In this document: piece after piece, positions 17,929 to 28,986 of the stretch | Numbering within the stretch: position 1 is the first letter of the stretch | Layout of the letters: each line of letters opens with the position of its first letter | Assembly: GCF_030546805.1 (NCBI RefSeq) | Contig: NZ_JAUOPC010000006.1 | Span: 310,001 to 374,000, forward strand | Reading direction: 5' to 3' | Source of the DNA: Cyclobacterium sp. 1_MG-2023 | GTDB taxonomy: Bacteria; Bacteroidota; Bacteroidia; Cytophagales; Cyclobacteriaceae | Length of the DNA stretch: 64,000 bases | Notes under the pieces: model-generated | Seen by the model: the letters and a program-made list of their open reading frames with translations, nothing else | What the model was told of the DNA's origin: nothing | Database searches by the model: none | Made by a program: the position numbers and the translations under genes

Positions 17929-18417
17929 ATGAAGGAGAATAAAAAAGTCAGCCATATCAATACCTTGGAATTAATTAACGCTGAAAATTTAGATGAAAGG
18001 CAAGCGAAATTAATTGACCTGGCCATCAAGGCAACAGAAAATGCGCATGCACCTTATTCTAATTTTCGAGTAGGTGCAGCTGTGATTTTAGCGGATGGAC
18101 AGACTTTTTGGGCAAATAATCAGGAAAATATCTGCTACCCTGCAGGGATTTGTGCAGAGAGGGTTTTATTAACCTATACCCATGCCAACTTCCCTAAGAT
18201 AAAACCGTTAACAGTTGCAATAGCAGCCATGAAAGCCGACAATACAGGCCTGGCTACGGTTACCCCTTGCGGTTTGTGCAGGCAGACCATTAGCGAATAT
18301 GAAATGAAATTCGGCAGCCAAATAGAACTGTTGATGCTTCAGGCTGATGGGAGTGTGTTGAAAGCCCAGGGGATAGACCAATTGCTTCCCAACAAACTTG
18401 AAAATTTAAACGAATAA
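17929..18417 (+). CDS. cdd: Cytidine deaminase
   Basis: The 162-residue enzyme hydrolytically deaminates cytidine and deoxycytidine to uridine forms in pyrimidine salvage. The motifs are complete: APYSNFRVGAA (41-51), the zinc/catalytic unit CAE at 75-77 and PCGLC with Cys114 and Cys117. It is slightly longer than the usual 130-residue homotetrameric form because of an N-terminal extension of about 25 residues. The frame also opens at a TTG at 17914, but the ATG at 17929 is the natural start. The stop overlaps the next ATG by one base (TAATG), implying translational coupling with the esterase. Confidence 0.95.
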   Translation: MKENKKVSHINTLELINAENLDERQAKLIDLAIKATENAHAPYSNFRVGAAVILADGQTFWANNQENICYPAGICAERVLLTYTHANFPKIKPLTVAIAAMKADNTGLATVTPCGLCRQTISEYEMKFGSQIELLMLQADGSVLKAQGIDQLLPNKLENLNE

Positions 18418-19064
18418 TGGTTCAAAAAGAGCTACAATTTCAAGCTAAACATACTTTTTCACTTAGCCATGCGCCTACAGGAGAAGAAAACACTGTCTGG
18501 ATTGTTTTTCATGGATATGGCCAACTGCCTAAATTTTTTCTAAGGAAGTTCAATCCATTATTTGATGAGCGTACCTTAATAGTGGCTCCAGAGGGACTCA
18601 ACCATTTTTATCTTGAAGGCTTTTCAGGAAGAGTTGGGGCCAACTGGATGACCAAACATGAGCGCGAAATTGACATCGCCAATAGCAATGCTTACCTCAA
18701 TGCAATGATGGAAGAACTGCTCAACAAATATAAAATCATACCTCAAATAAATGTGTTGGGATTTTCTCAGGGTGCCGCCACCATGAGCCGTTGGATCTGC
18801 CAATCAAATCTTAAACCAACCAAAGTAGTTTTTTGGGCCGGAGCTCCGGCCTATGATTTGGATACTACACTAATGGTTGAAAGACTTAACAGCAGCCAGA
18901 TCATTTTGGCATTGGGTGACAATGACCCTTTCTTGCAATCCCAAATTTACTCCCAAGCGGAAAATCGTCTTTCAGAGGCGGGTTTTGCCAACTTTAAAGA
19001 ACTTAGGTACAGTGGAGGCCATGAAATAGACAAGGGATTGCTCAAAGAAATATTTTTGATGTAA
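18417..19064 (+). CDS. Alpha/beta hydrolase, predicted phospholipase/carboxylesterase type
   Basis: The 215-residue cytoplasmic protein has the small serine-esterase fold: WIVFHGYGQ at the oxyanion strand (28-35), the nucleophile elbow LGFSQGAA with Ser117, a probable acid in LALGDNDPF (Asp168 or Asp170) and His202 in YSGGHEID. This resembles the YpfH/phospholipase-carboxylesterase group. Its start overlaps the cytidine deaminase stop, and waaA follows 9 bp later, so it is part of the housekeeping operon. No signal peptide is present. The physiological ester is unknown. Confidence 0.82.
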   Translation: MVQKELQFQAKHTFSLSHAPTGEENTVWIVFHGYGQLPKFFLRKFNPLFDERTLIVAPEGLNHFYLEGFSGRVGANWMTKHEREIDIANSNAYLNAMMEELLNKYKIIPQINVLGFSQGAATMSRWICQSNLKPTKVVFWAGAPAYDLDTTLMVERLNSSQIILALGDNDPFLQSQIYSQAENRLSEAGFANFKELRYSGGHEIDKGLLKEIFLM

Positions 19065-19073
19065 TTTTGCTCC

Positions 19074-20318
19074 ATGAGGATTTTGTACAACCTGGGAATG
19101 ATTTTGCTTGATGGGCTGATGAAGATTGGCAGCAAAAGATCAGCGAAGCTCAAACTAGCTGTCGATGGTAGAAAAAACACCTTTGAAGCGGTAAAATCAT
19201 TTCGGAAAGCAAGCCCAAGCCCTTTGGCTTGGTTTCATGTCGCCTCCCTTGGAGAATACCTTCAGGCAAAACCGGTAATCGCTGCATTTAAGAAAGAATA
19301 TCCACTATGGGGCGTTGCAGTATCTTTTTTCAGTCCTTCGGGCTATGAACAAGCCATTAAAAAAAAGCAAGAGTGGGTTGATTTTATGTGTTACTTGCCA
19401 ATAGATACCCCACATAATGCTGACCGATTCGTAGACCTACTCTCACCGGATATGGTGTTTTTTGTTAAATATGACCTGTGGGCCAACACCATTATGGCCA
19501 TTAAACAAAGAAAAATACCGCTCTACTTGGTTGCAGCTTCATTTAGAAAAGAGCAAGTCTATTTTTCTTGGTATGGTAAGTTCTTCAAGGATATTTTGCT
19601 CCGCTTTGATCATATATTTGTTCAAAATCAAGTCTCTAAAGAACTACTTGATCATGTGGGCGTTAAAAATATAAGCATTACGGGGGATCCTCGATTTGAC
19701 AATGTTTACAAAACCAGTCTATCGCCTAAATTATTTCCGGAAATTGAGCAGGGGATTGTTCAGAAGGTAATGGTTTTGGGTAGTGTATGGCAAGAAGACA
19801 TGAATAATTTGATTCCTTTTATCAATCAATCCAAGGATATACAGTTTATCGTTGCTCCTCATGATATAGATAGGGAAATCATTGAGAATTGGCAAAAGGC
19901 CATTACCTTGCCTTCGGTAAAGTACTCAGAATATAAAAATCAGGAGCAGCCACAAGCTTGGAAGGTCTTGGTAATTGACAATATCGGCATGTTGTCTTCC
20001 TTGTATCAATTTGCCCACTGGGCATATATAGGCGGGGCAATGGGGAAAGGGCTACACAATATACTGGAACCTTTGGCTTTTGGAATTCCCGTTTTGCACG
20101 GGCCTTTGAAAAAAGTGTCCAAATTTCCCGAAGCCGGTATAAGCCGGCAATACGGCTGTGGCTTTCCTGTGAAAAACAGGTCAGAAATCATATCCTTAAT
20201 AGCCAAACTTAGTCAGGAGGCAGATTATGAAAAAGCTTGCATGGCTGCTAAAAAACTGGTAGGCGATAACTTGGGAAGTGCTGATAATACAATGGCAATC
20301 ATTAAGAAGGAAAGATGA
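19074..20318 (+). CDS. waaA: 3-deoxy-D-manno-octulosonic acid transferase
   Basis: The GT30 enzyme moves Kdo from CMP-Kdo to lipid A precursor at the inner membrane. The 414-residue length is normal. The hydrophobic N-terminus MRILYNLGMILLDGLMKIG serves as a monotopic membrane anchor, followed by WFHVASLGEYLQAKPVI, which contains the family's catalytic Glu (Glu61). The C-terminal domain has GSVWQEDM, the YIGGAMGKGLHNILEP donor-binding loop and FGIPVLHGP. Its stop overlaps the rsgA start (ATGA), so the two are coupled. It supports an outer membrane with Kdo-lipid A. Confidence 0.93.
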   Translation: MRILYNLGMILLDGLMKIGSKRSAKLKLAVDGRKNTFEAVKSFRKASPSPLAWFHVASLGEYLQAKPVIAAFKKEYPLWGVAVSFFSPSGYEQAIKKKQEWVDFMCYLPIDTPHNADRFVDLLSPDMVFFVKYDLWANTIMAIKQRKIPLYLVAASFRKEQVYFSWYGKFFKDILLRFDHIFVQNQVSKELLDHVGVKNISITGDPRFDNVYKTSLSPKLFPEIEQGIVQKVMVLGSVWQEDMNNLIPFINQSKDIQFIVAPHDIDREIIENWQKAITLPSVKYSEYKNQEQPQAWKVLVIDNIGMLSSLYQFAHWAYIGGAMGKGLHNILEPLAFGIPVLHGPLKKVSKFPEAGISRQYGCGFPVKNRSEIISLIAKLSQEADYEKACMAAKKLVGDNLGSADNTMAIIKKER

Positions 20319-21238
20319 AAGGAAGGGTGATCAAAACGACAGGGTCTTGGTATGAGGTTAAGGTGGGTGAAAAACTGATCAAAGCTCGGCTTAGGGGCAA
20401 GTTCAAGCAGGATAACCTCAAATTAACCAATCCTATAGCGGTGGGAGATTATGTATTGCTGGCGAATGAAAAGAACCAGTCAACGGCTGTGATTTCCGAA
20501 ATTCTGCCTAGAGACAATTACATCATTCGGAAATCTACCAGGAAGCAACATTTTTCCCATATTTTGGCGTCCAATATTGACCAGGCTTATCTAATGGTAA
20601 CGGTGAGGTCACCACGTACTTCACTTGGTTTTATTGATCGGTTTTTGGTCAGTGCGGAAAGTTTTCGCATTCCAAGTACTATTCTTATCAATAAGGTAGA
20701 AAGCTTGACCAAACAAAAAGACCTGGATTTCAAGCAGGAATTGCACGATATTTATGCACCGTTAGGGTATCCTGTTGTGGAATTGTCGGCCTTACATGAT
20801 GAGGACCTGATGGAGAAATTTAGCACCGGACTAGAAGGAAAGACGACCTTATTAGCGGGACATTCCGGAGTTGGAAAGTCCACCTTGCTCAATAGGCTTA
20901 TTCCCAATGCAACCCAGGCCACCCAAGAGGTTTCAAAGTTTTCTTCCAAGGGAGTGCATACCACTACCTTTGCAGAAATGTTTCCTTTTGGGGAAGATGG
21001 TTATTTTATCGATACCCCCGGTATTAAGGAATTTGGTATTTTGGACATTGATGATCATGAGTTGTCCCATTACTTTGTGGAGCTAAGAAAATACTTGGGA
21101 CAATGTAAATACAACAATTGCAAACATATAAATGAACCGGGATGCAAGGTTCTCGAAGTATTAGAACAAGGCTATATACACCCTTATCGTTATGAGAACT
21201 ATCTCAAAATAATGAGTGAGGAGGATAGTCATAGATAA
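20315..21238 (+). CDS. rsgA: Small ribosomal subunit biogenesis GTPase RsgA
   Basis: The 307-residue circularly permuted GTPase helps the 30S subunit mature. Domains in order are an N-terminal OB fold (KGRVIKTTGSWYEVKVGEKL), then the permuted GTPase with G4 NKVE at 126-129 before the P-loop GHSGVGKST at 182-190 and G3 DTPG at 233-236, then a C-terminal zinc knuckle with Cys264, Cys269, His271 and Cys277. The G4-G1-G3 order is diagnostic. It overlaps the waaA stop by four bases. Confidence 0.96.
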   Translation: MKGRVIKTTGSWYEVKVGEKLIKARLRGKFKQDNLKLTNPIAVGDYVLLANEKNQSTAVISEILPRDNYIIRKSTRKQHFSHILASNIDQAYLMVTVRSPRTSLGFIDRFLVSAESFRIPSTILINKVESLTKQKDLDFKQELHDIYAPLGYPVVELSALHDEDLMEKFSTGLEGKTTLLAGHSGVGKSTLLNRLIPNATQATQEVSKFSSKGVHTTTFAEMFPFGEDGYFIDTPGIKEFGILDIDDHELSHYFVELRKYLGQCKYNNCKHINEPGCKVLEVLEQGYIHPYRYENYLKIMSEEDSHR

Positions 21239-21344
21239 AGGTAAATCAATAGTATTTCTCAGGATTTAGGCAAAGCAAAAGTTTATTCAATGCTTTGAAA
21301 GCAGTGGCAATTCGGTTACTTTCATTAAAATTTTGACAATAAAA

Positions 21345-21851
21345 ATGACGCAAAAAGCAAAAATATTGGTATTGAACCACCATCAAATCAAACAGAAGAT
21401 CACACGAATAGCGTTTGAGATTTATGAAAGGAATGCGGGAGAAAAACAATTAACCATAGCAGGACTTACCGGGATGGGATATGTTTTCGCAGAATTAATG
21501 GTGGCGAAACTTAAAGAGATTGCACCCTTTGATCTTCAGTTGGTTAAGATAGAACTTGACAAGGCCAATCCTAAAATGGAGGAGGTAATCCTGTCAGCGC
21601 ATGAGCCATTAAATGGGAAGTCTATCATCCTTGTAGACGATGTATTGAATACAGGTAAAACCCTAGCCTTTGCCATGATTCCTTTCCTAGAACAAGAAGT
21701 GAAAAAAATGGAAGTTTTGGTTTTGGTCAACAGAAGCCACAAGCTTTTCCCGGTTGCTCCGGATTATACCGGCTATGAATTGGCCACCACCTTGAGTGAG
21801 CACATTACTGTTAACTTAGACCCAGAAGATTCCACTGTTCATTTACACTAA
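21345..21851 (+). CDS. PyrR-like phosphoribosyltransferase
   Basis: This 168-residue type I phosphoribosyltransferase carries the PRPP motif [10 protein letters not shown] (97-106) and a PyrR-like C-terminus with [21 protein letters not shown] and TTLSEH. PyrR proteins have uracil phosphoribosyltransferase activity and can bind pyrimidine mRNA. Here there is no pyr operon nearby, so a salvage role is as likely as regulation. The ATG at 21345 is chosen over an in-frame TTG at 21333. It sits 106 bp after rsgA and 1 bp before panB; the latter spacing implies cotranscription. Confidence 0.85.
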   Translation: MTQKAKILVLNHHQIKQKITRIAFEIYERNAGEKQLTIAGLTGMGYVFAELMVAKLKEIAPFDLQLVKIELDKANPKMEEVILSAHEPLNGKSIILVDDVLNTGKTLAFAMIPFLEQEVKKMEVLVLVNRSHKLFPVAPDYTGYELATTLSEHITVNLDPEDSTVHLH

Positions 21852-21852
21852 T

Positions 21853-22674
21853 ATGTCTGTACATCAATCAACTCATTTAAAACGAATTACTACGCATATT
21901 CTTCAGGAAATGAAGAAGCGTAAAGAAAAAATTTCCATGCTTACTGCTTATGATTTTTCCATGGCAGGCATAGTAGATGCAGCGGGAATTGACATGATTT
22001 TGGTGGGTGACTCTGCTTCCAATGTAATGGCAGGGCATGAAACCACCTTGCCAATCACCCTAGACCAGATGATCTATCATGCTACCTCTGTGGTAAGGGC
22101 AGTGGAACGGGCGCTTGTTGTGGTAGATATTCCTTTTGGCTCTTATCAGGGCAATAGTTCAGAGGCACTAAGGTCTGCCATCCGGATCATGAAAGAATCG
22201 GGTGCCCATGCTGTAAAGGTAGAGGGGGGAGAAGAAATCAAAGAGTCTGTTATCCGTATATTGAGTGCCGGTGTACCTGTGATGGGACACTTGGGCTTAA
22301 CACCGCAGTCCATTTATAAGTTTGGAACCTACACTGTTAGGGCCAAAGCAAAAGACGAAGCCAAAAAACTTTTAGCTGATGCGAAGGTCTTGGAGGAATG
22401 TGGCTGTTTTGCCCTTGTATTGGAGAAAATACCCGCCTCATTAGCTAAAGAAGTGGCTTCAGCGGTGAGTATCCCTGTGATCGGCATAGGTGCAGGTCCG
22501 GATGTGGATGGGCAAGTATTGGTGCTTCATGACATGTTGGGGATAACCCAAGAGTTTCAACCTAGGTTTTTGAGGCAATATGCAGACATCAGAAATACCA
22601 TGTTAAAAGCAGTAGGGGATTATATTAAGGACGTTAAATCCGAAGATTTCCCTAATCAGGAAGAAAGTTATTAA
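21853..22674 (+). CDS. panB: 3-methyl-2-oxobutanoate hydroxymethyltransferase
   Basis: PanB forms ketopantoate from alpha-ketoisovalerate and methylene-tetrahydrofolate, the first committed step of pantothenate/CoA synthesis. The 273-residue length is standard. Family signatures are [19 protein letters not shown], the metal site [41 protein letters not shown] and [15 protein letters not shown] with the catalytic Glu, and [20 protein letters not shown]. It begins one base after the PRTase stop. An unannotated 225-bp spacer follows before icd. Confidence 0.97.
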   Translation: MSVHQSTHLKRITTHILQEMKKRKEKISMLTAYDFSMAGIVDAAGIDMILVGDSASNVMAGHETTLPITLDQMIYHATSVVRAVERALVVVDIPFGSYQGNSSEALRSAIRIMKESGAHAVKVEGGEEIKESVIRILSAGVPVMGHLGLTPQSIYKFGTYTVRAKAKDEAKKLLADAKVLEECGCFALVLEKIPASLAKEVASAVSIPVIGIGAGPDVDGQVLVLHDMLGITQEFQPRFLRQYADIRNTMLKAVGDYIKDVKSEDFPNQEESY

Positions 22675-22885
22675 GCAAATACCTGTAATGAAGAAGGAGG
22701 ATTGAAGGCCTTTGGTTTTTAAGCTGCTAAGTTTACCATTGGTACCTGATTTTCTCACCTTATGTATGCTATCCCCCTTAGGGTTATTATTTTCCCTTAT
22801 CTCGATCTGCGGTCTTAGGATAAAGATATTTTTCGTAATTTAGCCCACAATTTTAAATGTAATTCATTTTTAATAATACAATTAG

Positions 22886-25135
<2,250 letters not shown>

Positions 25136-25147
25136 ATGGACCTAAGT

Positions 25148-25198
25148 TTTTAACCCGAAATAGGCAACAGAGCTTCTGTTAACTATTTTGGGTTAAAA
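25148..25198 (+). terminator. Long hairpin after icd
   Basis: A 16-bp stem (25148-25163 with 25183-25198, one G-U pair) encloses a second small hairpin (AACAG/CTGTT). It lies just past the icd stop codon. It could act as a first terminator or as an mRNA 3' end stabiliser before the stronger hairpin that follows. Confidence 0.6.
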
Positions 25199-25211
25199 TA
25201 AGCTTAACATA

Positions 25212-25244
25212 AAAAAGCCGGAAGAAATTATCTTCCGGCTTTTT
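25212..25244. terminator. Bidirectional intrinsic terminator between icd and DUF1080 operon
   Basis: A perfect stem, AAAAAGCCGGAAG with CTTCCGGCTTTTT and a 7-nt loop, has an A run on one side and a T run on the other. It can therefore terminate both the icd transcript and the convergent minus-strand operon. A small CCGGC/GCCGG hairpin (25256-25271) follows. Confidence 0.9.
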
Positions 25245-25307
25245 GTATTTTCAGACCGGCATAAAAGCCGGGAGTTTAGAATGGTAGAACCATTTTAACT
25301 CAAATTA

Positions 25308-26045
25308 TTATAGTCTTTTGATTTTGATATTTCTGAACCAAACATCATCTCCATGATCTTGGAGGACAATTTTACCTTCTTTGTATTTGGCAAAGCCTTC
25401 CCACTTAGAGAATTTGCTTTCTGCAACCATGGCTTTCCATTGGTCGTCCCAAAGTGTAGTCTCCACTGTTTTTACTCCATTGAGAAAAAACTGCAGGGTA
25501 TTGTCATTGATTATGATTTCTGTCTTATTCCATTCACCTACCGGTTTGGCAGCTTCTTCGGAAGATTCAATCATGTCATAAAGATCTCCGGCTCTGTGTG
25601 TGATGATTTGGCCATCTTTATGTCCATCATTGTCAAGTACCTGGTACTCCGGTCCGGTATGGTAAGGTCTGTCGTATTCACCATTGTCCTGGACGTGAAA
25701 CATGATGCCACTATTTCCATTTTCTGAGATTTTCCACTCAATTTGCAAGTGAAAATTACCGAAGGTTTCCTTGGTAACAAGATCACCTGCAGAAGCACCT
25801 TCGTCTTTTTTACCAGAATTAAAGTAAAGTACACCATCGGCAGCCTCCCAAGCTTCGCCCGGTTGATCTTTACCAAATCCGGTCCAACCTGTTAGACTGT
25901 TGCCATCAAATAAACTTATCCACTCTTCTTCAGTCACGATGATTTCTTCAATGTTTTCTTCTGTAGTCTCTTTCTCACTTTTAGCAGGGCCACAGGCCAC
26001 TACGGCAAGAGAAAGAGCCGCTATAGACAAAGTTGTTTTTATCAT
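25308..26045 (-). CDS. DUF1080 lipoprotein, 3-keto-disaccharide hydrolase family
   Basis: The 245-residue lipoprotein has lipobox AVVACG (Cys18), an acidic linker (about 20-40) and a concanavalin-like DUF1080 domain: WISLFDGNSLTGWTGFG, GNFHLQIEWKISENGNSGIM, the active-region EYQVLDNDGHKDG and GEWNKTEIIINDNTLQFFLN. Members of this family have been shown to cleave 3-keto-glycosides, and in Bacteroides they sit beside Gfo/Idh/MocA dehydrogenases. Here it is the last gene of a minus-strand operon with cytochrome c (6 bp upstream), a sugar isomerase and a Gfo/Idh/MocA protein, opposite a GMC dehydrogenase operon. That context supports 3-keto-glycoside cleavage in the periplasm; the exact substrate is not known. 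Confidence 0.88.
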   Translation of the reverse strand: MIKTTLSIAALSLAVVACGPAKSEKETTEENIEEIIVTEEEWISLFDGNSLTGWTGFGKDQPGEAWEAADGVLYFNSGKKDEGASAGDLVTKETFGNFHLQIEWKISENGNSGIMFHVQDNGEYDRPYHTGPEYQVLDNDGHKDGQIITHRAGDLYDMIESSEEAAKPVGEWNKTEIIINDNTLQFFLNGVKTVETTLWDDQWKAMVAESKFSKWEGFAKYKEGKIVLQDHGDDVWFRNIKIKRL

Positions 26046-26051
26046 ATCAAA

Positions 26052-26483
26052 TTATTTCTTTAACAATAATACGAATTTTGCAAGATCTTTTGCATCTTCT
26101 TCTGAAAGGGTAGGGTGCGCCGGCATAGGAATTTCTCCCCAAGTACCTACACTACCTGCGATAACTCTTCCTGCCAATAGTTCTACGTTTTCGTCAGTTG
26201 ACTCATATTTGGCAGCAACATCAGCATAAGATGGACCTACAATTTTTCTTTCAAGCATATGGCAAGAAGGACAGTCATTTTGTCCCATCAATTCAGAACC
26301 TTTGATGAAAATAGGATCATCTTTGTACTTTTCCTCAAGGCTGATTTCCTCTACAGGTGCCGGAGGAGGCGCTGGAGTGCTCTCGCTAGATGCTGAATCA
26401 GAACTTCCTGAGCCACCACATGCAGAAACGGCTACCATTGCACTGGCAATGAATGCCATACTTAAATTTAAATTAAACTTCAT
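26052..26483 (-). CDS. Cytochrome c, class I, lipoprotein
   Basis: The 143-residue protein has a lipobox SAVSACGG-like site (VAVSAC, Cys22), a Ser/Pro-rich linker (24-45) and one mono-heme domain with CPSCH at 71-75 and the axial Met at about 120 in GEIPMPAHP. This is the c551/c552 type that shuttles electrons at the periplasmic face. It lies in the operon with the DUF1080 hydrolase, opposite the GMC dehydrogenase, and is the best local candidate for accepting the electrons of the sugar oxidation. Confidence 0.92.
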   Translation of the reverse strand: MKFNLNLSMAFIASAMVAVSACGGSGSSDSASSESTPAPPPAPVEEISLEEKYKDDPIFIKGSELMGQNDCPSCHMLERKIVGPSYADVAAKYESTDENVELLAGRVIAGSVGTWGEIPMPAHPTLSEEDAKDLAKFVLLLKK

Positions 26484-26500
26484 GGTTTGTAATAGTTAGA

Positions 26501-27556
26501 TTAATTAATTCCCAATAATTTTTTGTTTAAACCTTCATCCATTCCTGTGGATGCGAAATCGTCAAAGGTTTTTTCGGTTACTCTTATTATTTTTTCACTT
26601 ATAAATTTAGCTCCTTCAATTGCTCCATTCTCCGGATGCTTGATGGCACATTCCCACTCTAGGACAGCCCATCCATCAAAGTCATATTGAGAAAGTTTAC
26701 TAAATATCGCATTAAAATCAACTTGGCCATCGCCTAATGAACGGAACCTTCCGGCTCTTTCTATCCAGCTGGAATAGCCTCCATATACTCCTTGTCTCCC
26801 TGTAGGATTAAATTCTGCATCCTTGACATGAAACATTTTTATTCTATCCTTATAAATATCGATAAAATCTACATAATTCAGGCATTGCAAGACAAAGTGA
26901 CTTGGGTCATATAAAATATTTGCCCTTTTGTGATGGTTTACTTTTTCAAGGAATAAATCAAAAGTAACCCCATCATGCAAGTCTTCCCCAGGGTGTAGTT
27001 CATAACAAACATCCACGCCATATTTGTCAAACTCATCCAAAATAGGTAGCCATCGTTTGGCCAATTCTTCAAAACCGGTATCTACCAAACCGGCAGGACG
27101 CTGAGGCCAAGGGTAAACCGTATGCCACATCAAAGCTCCGCTAAAAGTACCGTGAGTTGTTAAACCGAAGTTTTTACTGGCTTTGGCAGCCATCATCAAT
27201 TGGTTGGTTGCCCATTCCTGCTTGCCTTTCAGGTCACCGGCTAGTTCAGCAGGAGCAAAAGCATCAAAAAGTTCATTGTATGCCGGACTTACTGCTACCA
27301 ATTGGCCTTGCAAATGGGTGGAAAAGTCAGAAATTTCTACACCAGCCTCTTTTACAGTATTTTTTATTTGCTCTACATAGTCCAAGTCCTCAGCCGCTTT
27401 TTGAAGGTCAATGAGCCTAGCATCCCATGTAGGAATTTGTACGGCTTTGTATCCTATACTTGCAGCCCAAGTACAAATGTCTTTTAAATTATTGAAAGGG
27501 GCTTTATCATCTACAAACTGAGCCAAAAATAAGGCTGGTCCTTTAATGGTTTTCAT
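26501..27556 (-). CDS. Sugar phosphate isomerase/epimerase-type TIM barrel
   Basis: The 351-residue protein matches the xylose-isomerase-like TIM barrel (AP_endonuc_2) family. Probable metal ligands are Glu in CYELHPGEDLHDG, Asp/His in ILYDPSHFVLQ, the MFHVKDAEF segment and Glu in WAVLEWECA. There is no export signal. It starts at 27556, 15 bp after the Gfo/Idh/MocA gene, and belongs to the divergent 3-keto-sugar operon. Family members isomerise or epimerise keto sugars and inositol derivatives, and some 3-keto-glucose pathways use such a protein; which reaction occurs here is inference. Confidence 0.85.
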   Translation of the reverse strand: MKTIKGPALFLAQFVDDKAPFNNLKDICTWAASIGYKAVQIPTWDARLIDLQKAAEDLDYVEQIKNTVKEAGVEISDFSTHLQGQLVAVSPAYNELFDAFAPAELAGDLKGKQEWATNQLMMAAKASKNFGLTTHGTFSGALMWHTVYPWPQRPAGLVDTGFEELAKRWLPILDEFDKYGVDVCYELHPGEDLHDGVTFDLFLEKVNHHKRANILYDPSHFVLQCLNYVDFIDIYKDRIKMFHVKDAEFNPTGRQGVYGGYSSWIERAGRFRSLGDGQVDFNAIFSKLSQYDFDGWAVLEWECAIKHPENGAIEGAKFISEKIIRVTEKTFDDFASTGMDEGLNKKLLGIN

Positions 27557-27571
27557 ATAGTTTTTGGTTAT

Positions 27572-28738
27572 TTAAAGTTCAAATTTAGTCCATTTTTCAT
27601 TAGAATTGCTACTTTTTACGACATGCTCAACAAATGCCATTCCGCGCATTCCATCTTCAGCACCCGGATAGTCTTCCCACTCCTTCTTAGGTGTTTCGCC
27701 ATTTTTTCTGGCATAAAGACACCTGGCAAAATTTCTGTATAAATTGGCAAAAGCCTCAAGGTATCCTTCCGGATGGCCTCCCGGGGTTCTTACGTTTTCT
27801 AAGGCCGAAGAAGAAAGGTAAGGGATATTGCCACCTGCGCGGTATATCTGATCCGGTGCTTCAGGATGTCTAACAATTAAAGAATTGGCATTGTCCTGCT
27901 CCCATTCAAGCCCCGCTTTTTCACCATATACCCTGATTTTGATATTGTTTTCTGCTCCGGGGGCAATTTGTGTCGCCATTAAAACTCCGGATGCCCCATC
28001 TTCAAATTTCAGTAGTACCGCCCCATCATCATCAAGGGTTCTGCCGTCAACCACACAATTAAGGTCAGCACACAGTTTGGTCAATTTTAGTCCACTGACA
28101 TATTCTGCCAGGTTAAATGCATGGGTGCCTATATCTCCCATACAATTGGCAATGCCACTCTTGCTGGGGTCTGTTCTCCAGATGGCTTGCTTGTAATCTG
28201 TATTTTCAAGTTTATTCCAAAGCCAGCCTTGAGGATATTCTACGTATACCTTTCTCACCTTACCAATAACACCTGTAGCAATCAAATGTTTTGCTTCCTT
28301 GACCATTGGGTAGCCGGTGTAAGTATGGGTAAGGCAAAACAATAAGCCTGTTTGTTCGATTATTTTGTTAAGCTCTTTTGCTTCTTCATAGCTAAAAGTC
28401 ATGGGTTTATCCAAAACCACGTGAAAACCATTTTCTAGGGCCTTCTTTGTAGGATCAAAATGAACATGGTTTGGCGTAACAATGGCTACAAAATCAATTC
28501 TTTCAGATTCCGGGAGTAGCAACTCTTTTTCAAACATCTCATCGTATGAGCCATATACCCTTTCAGAAGGGAGAAAAAGTTCTTTGCCGGTTTCTGCAGA
28601 TTTTTCCGGACTACTACTAAAAGCCCCAGCGGCCAATTCAATGATTCCGTCCATTGCTGCTGAAATCCTGTGGACAGCACCTATAAAAGATCCAGGTCCA
28701 CCGCCAATCATACCCATTTTAAGTTTTCTGTTACTCAT
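27572..28738 (-). CDS. Gfo/Idh/MocA family oxidoreductase
   Basis: The 388-residue NAD(P)-dependent sugar oxidoreductase has an N-terminal Rossmann domain (KMGMIGGGPGSFIGAVHR, 7-24), the catalytic Lys in VVLDKPMTFSYEEA and an alpha/beta C-terminal domain starting near YVEYPQGWLW, with CMGDIGTHAFNLAEYVSGL carrying the usual D/H pair. No signal peptide is seen, so it is cytoplasmic. It heads the minus-strand operon, 248 bp from the divergent permease gene. In 3-keto-glycoside pathways such enzymes interconvert hydroxyl and keto sugars. Confidence 0.9.
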   Translation of the reverse strand: MSNRKLKMGMIGGGPGSFIGAVHRISAAMDGIIELAAGAFSSSPEKSAETGKELFLPSERVYGSYDEMFEKELLLPESERIDFVAIVTPNHVHFDPTKKALENGFHVVLDKPMTFSYEEAKELNKIIEQTGLLFCLTHTYTGYPMVKEAKHLIATGVIGKVRKVYVEYPQGWLWNKLENTDYKQAIWRTDPSKSGIANCMGDIGTHAFNLAEYVSGLKLTKLCADLNCVVDGRTLDDDGAVLLKFEDGASGVLMATQIAPGAENNIKIRVYGEKAGLEWEQDNANSLIVRHPEAPDQIYRAGGNIPYLSSSALENVRTPGGHPEGYLEAFANLYRNFARCLYARKNGETPKKEWEDYPGAEDGMRGMAFVEHVVKSSNSNEKWTKFEL

Positions 28739-28986
28739 TCTTGTGGTCTTTGGTTTTTTGTTGATTAATATTCCGCTTTACCCGTATATTTTTTAATACA
28801 TTAACATGAATCTACAAATATTGTAAATTGATTAAAATAATTTTAGGAAAATGAGAAATAGTATGCTTGCTTTCTGAAGTGATAAATTTACGTTAAATTG
28901 GCTTAAATTTTAAATAATTCTATAGAATGTTTGATAAGTGTCCCTGACTAAATCTCATCAAACTTACCACTAACACACCAAAAAAT
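28739..28986. promoter_or_regulatory. Divergent promoter region of the 3-keto-sugar gene set
   Basis: This AT-rich 248-bp stretch separates the two opposing operons and must hold both promoters. No regulator gene adjoins it, so control is probably by a distant factor. I could not fix a -7/-33 pair with confidence. Confidence 0.4.
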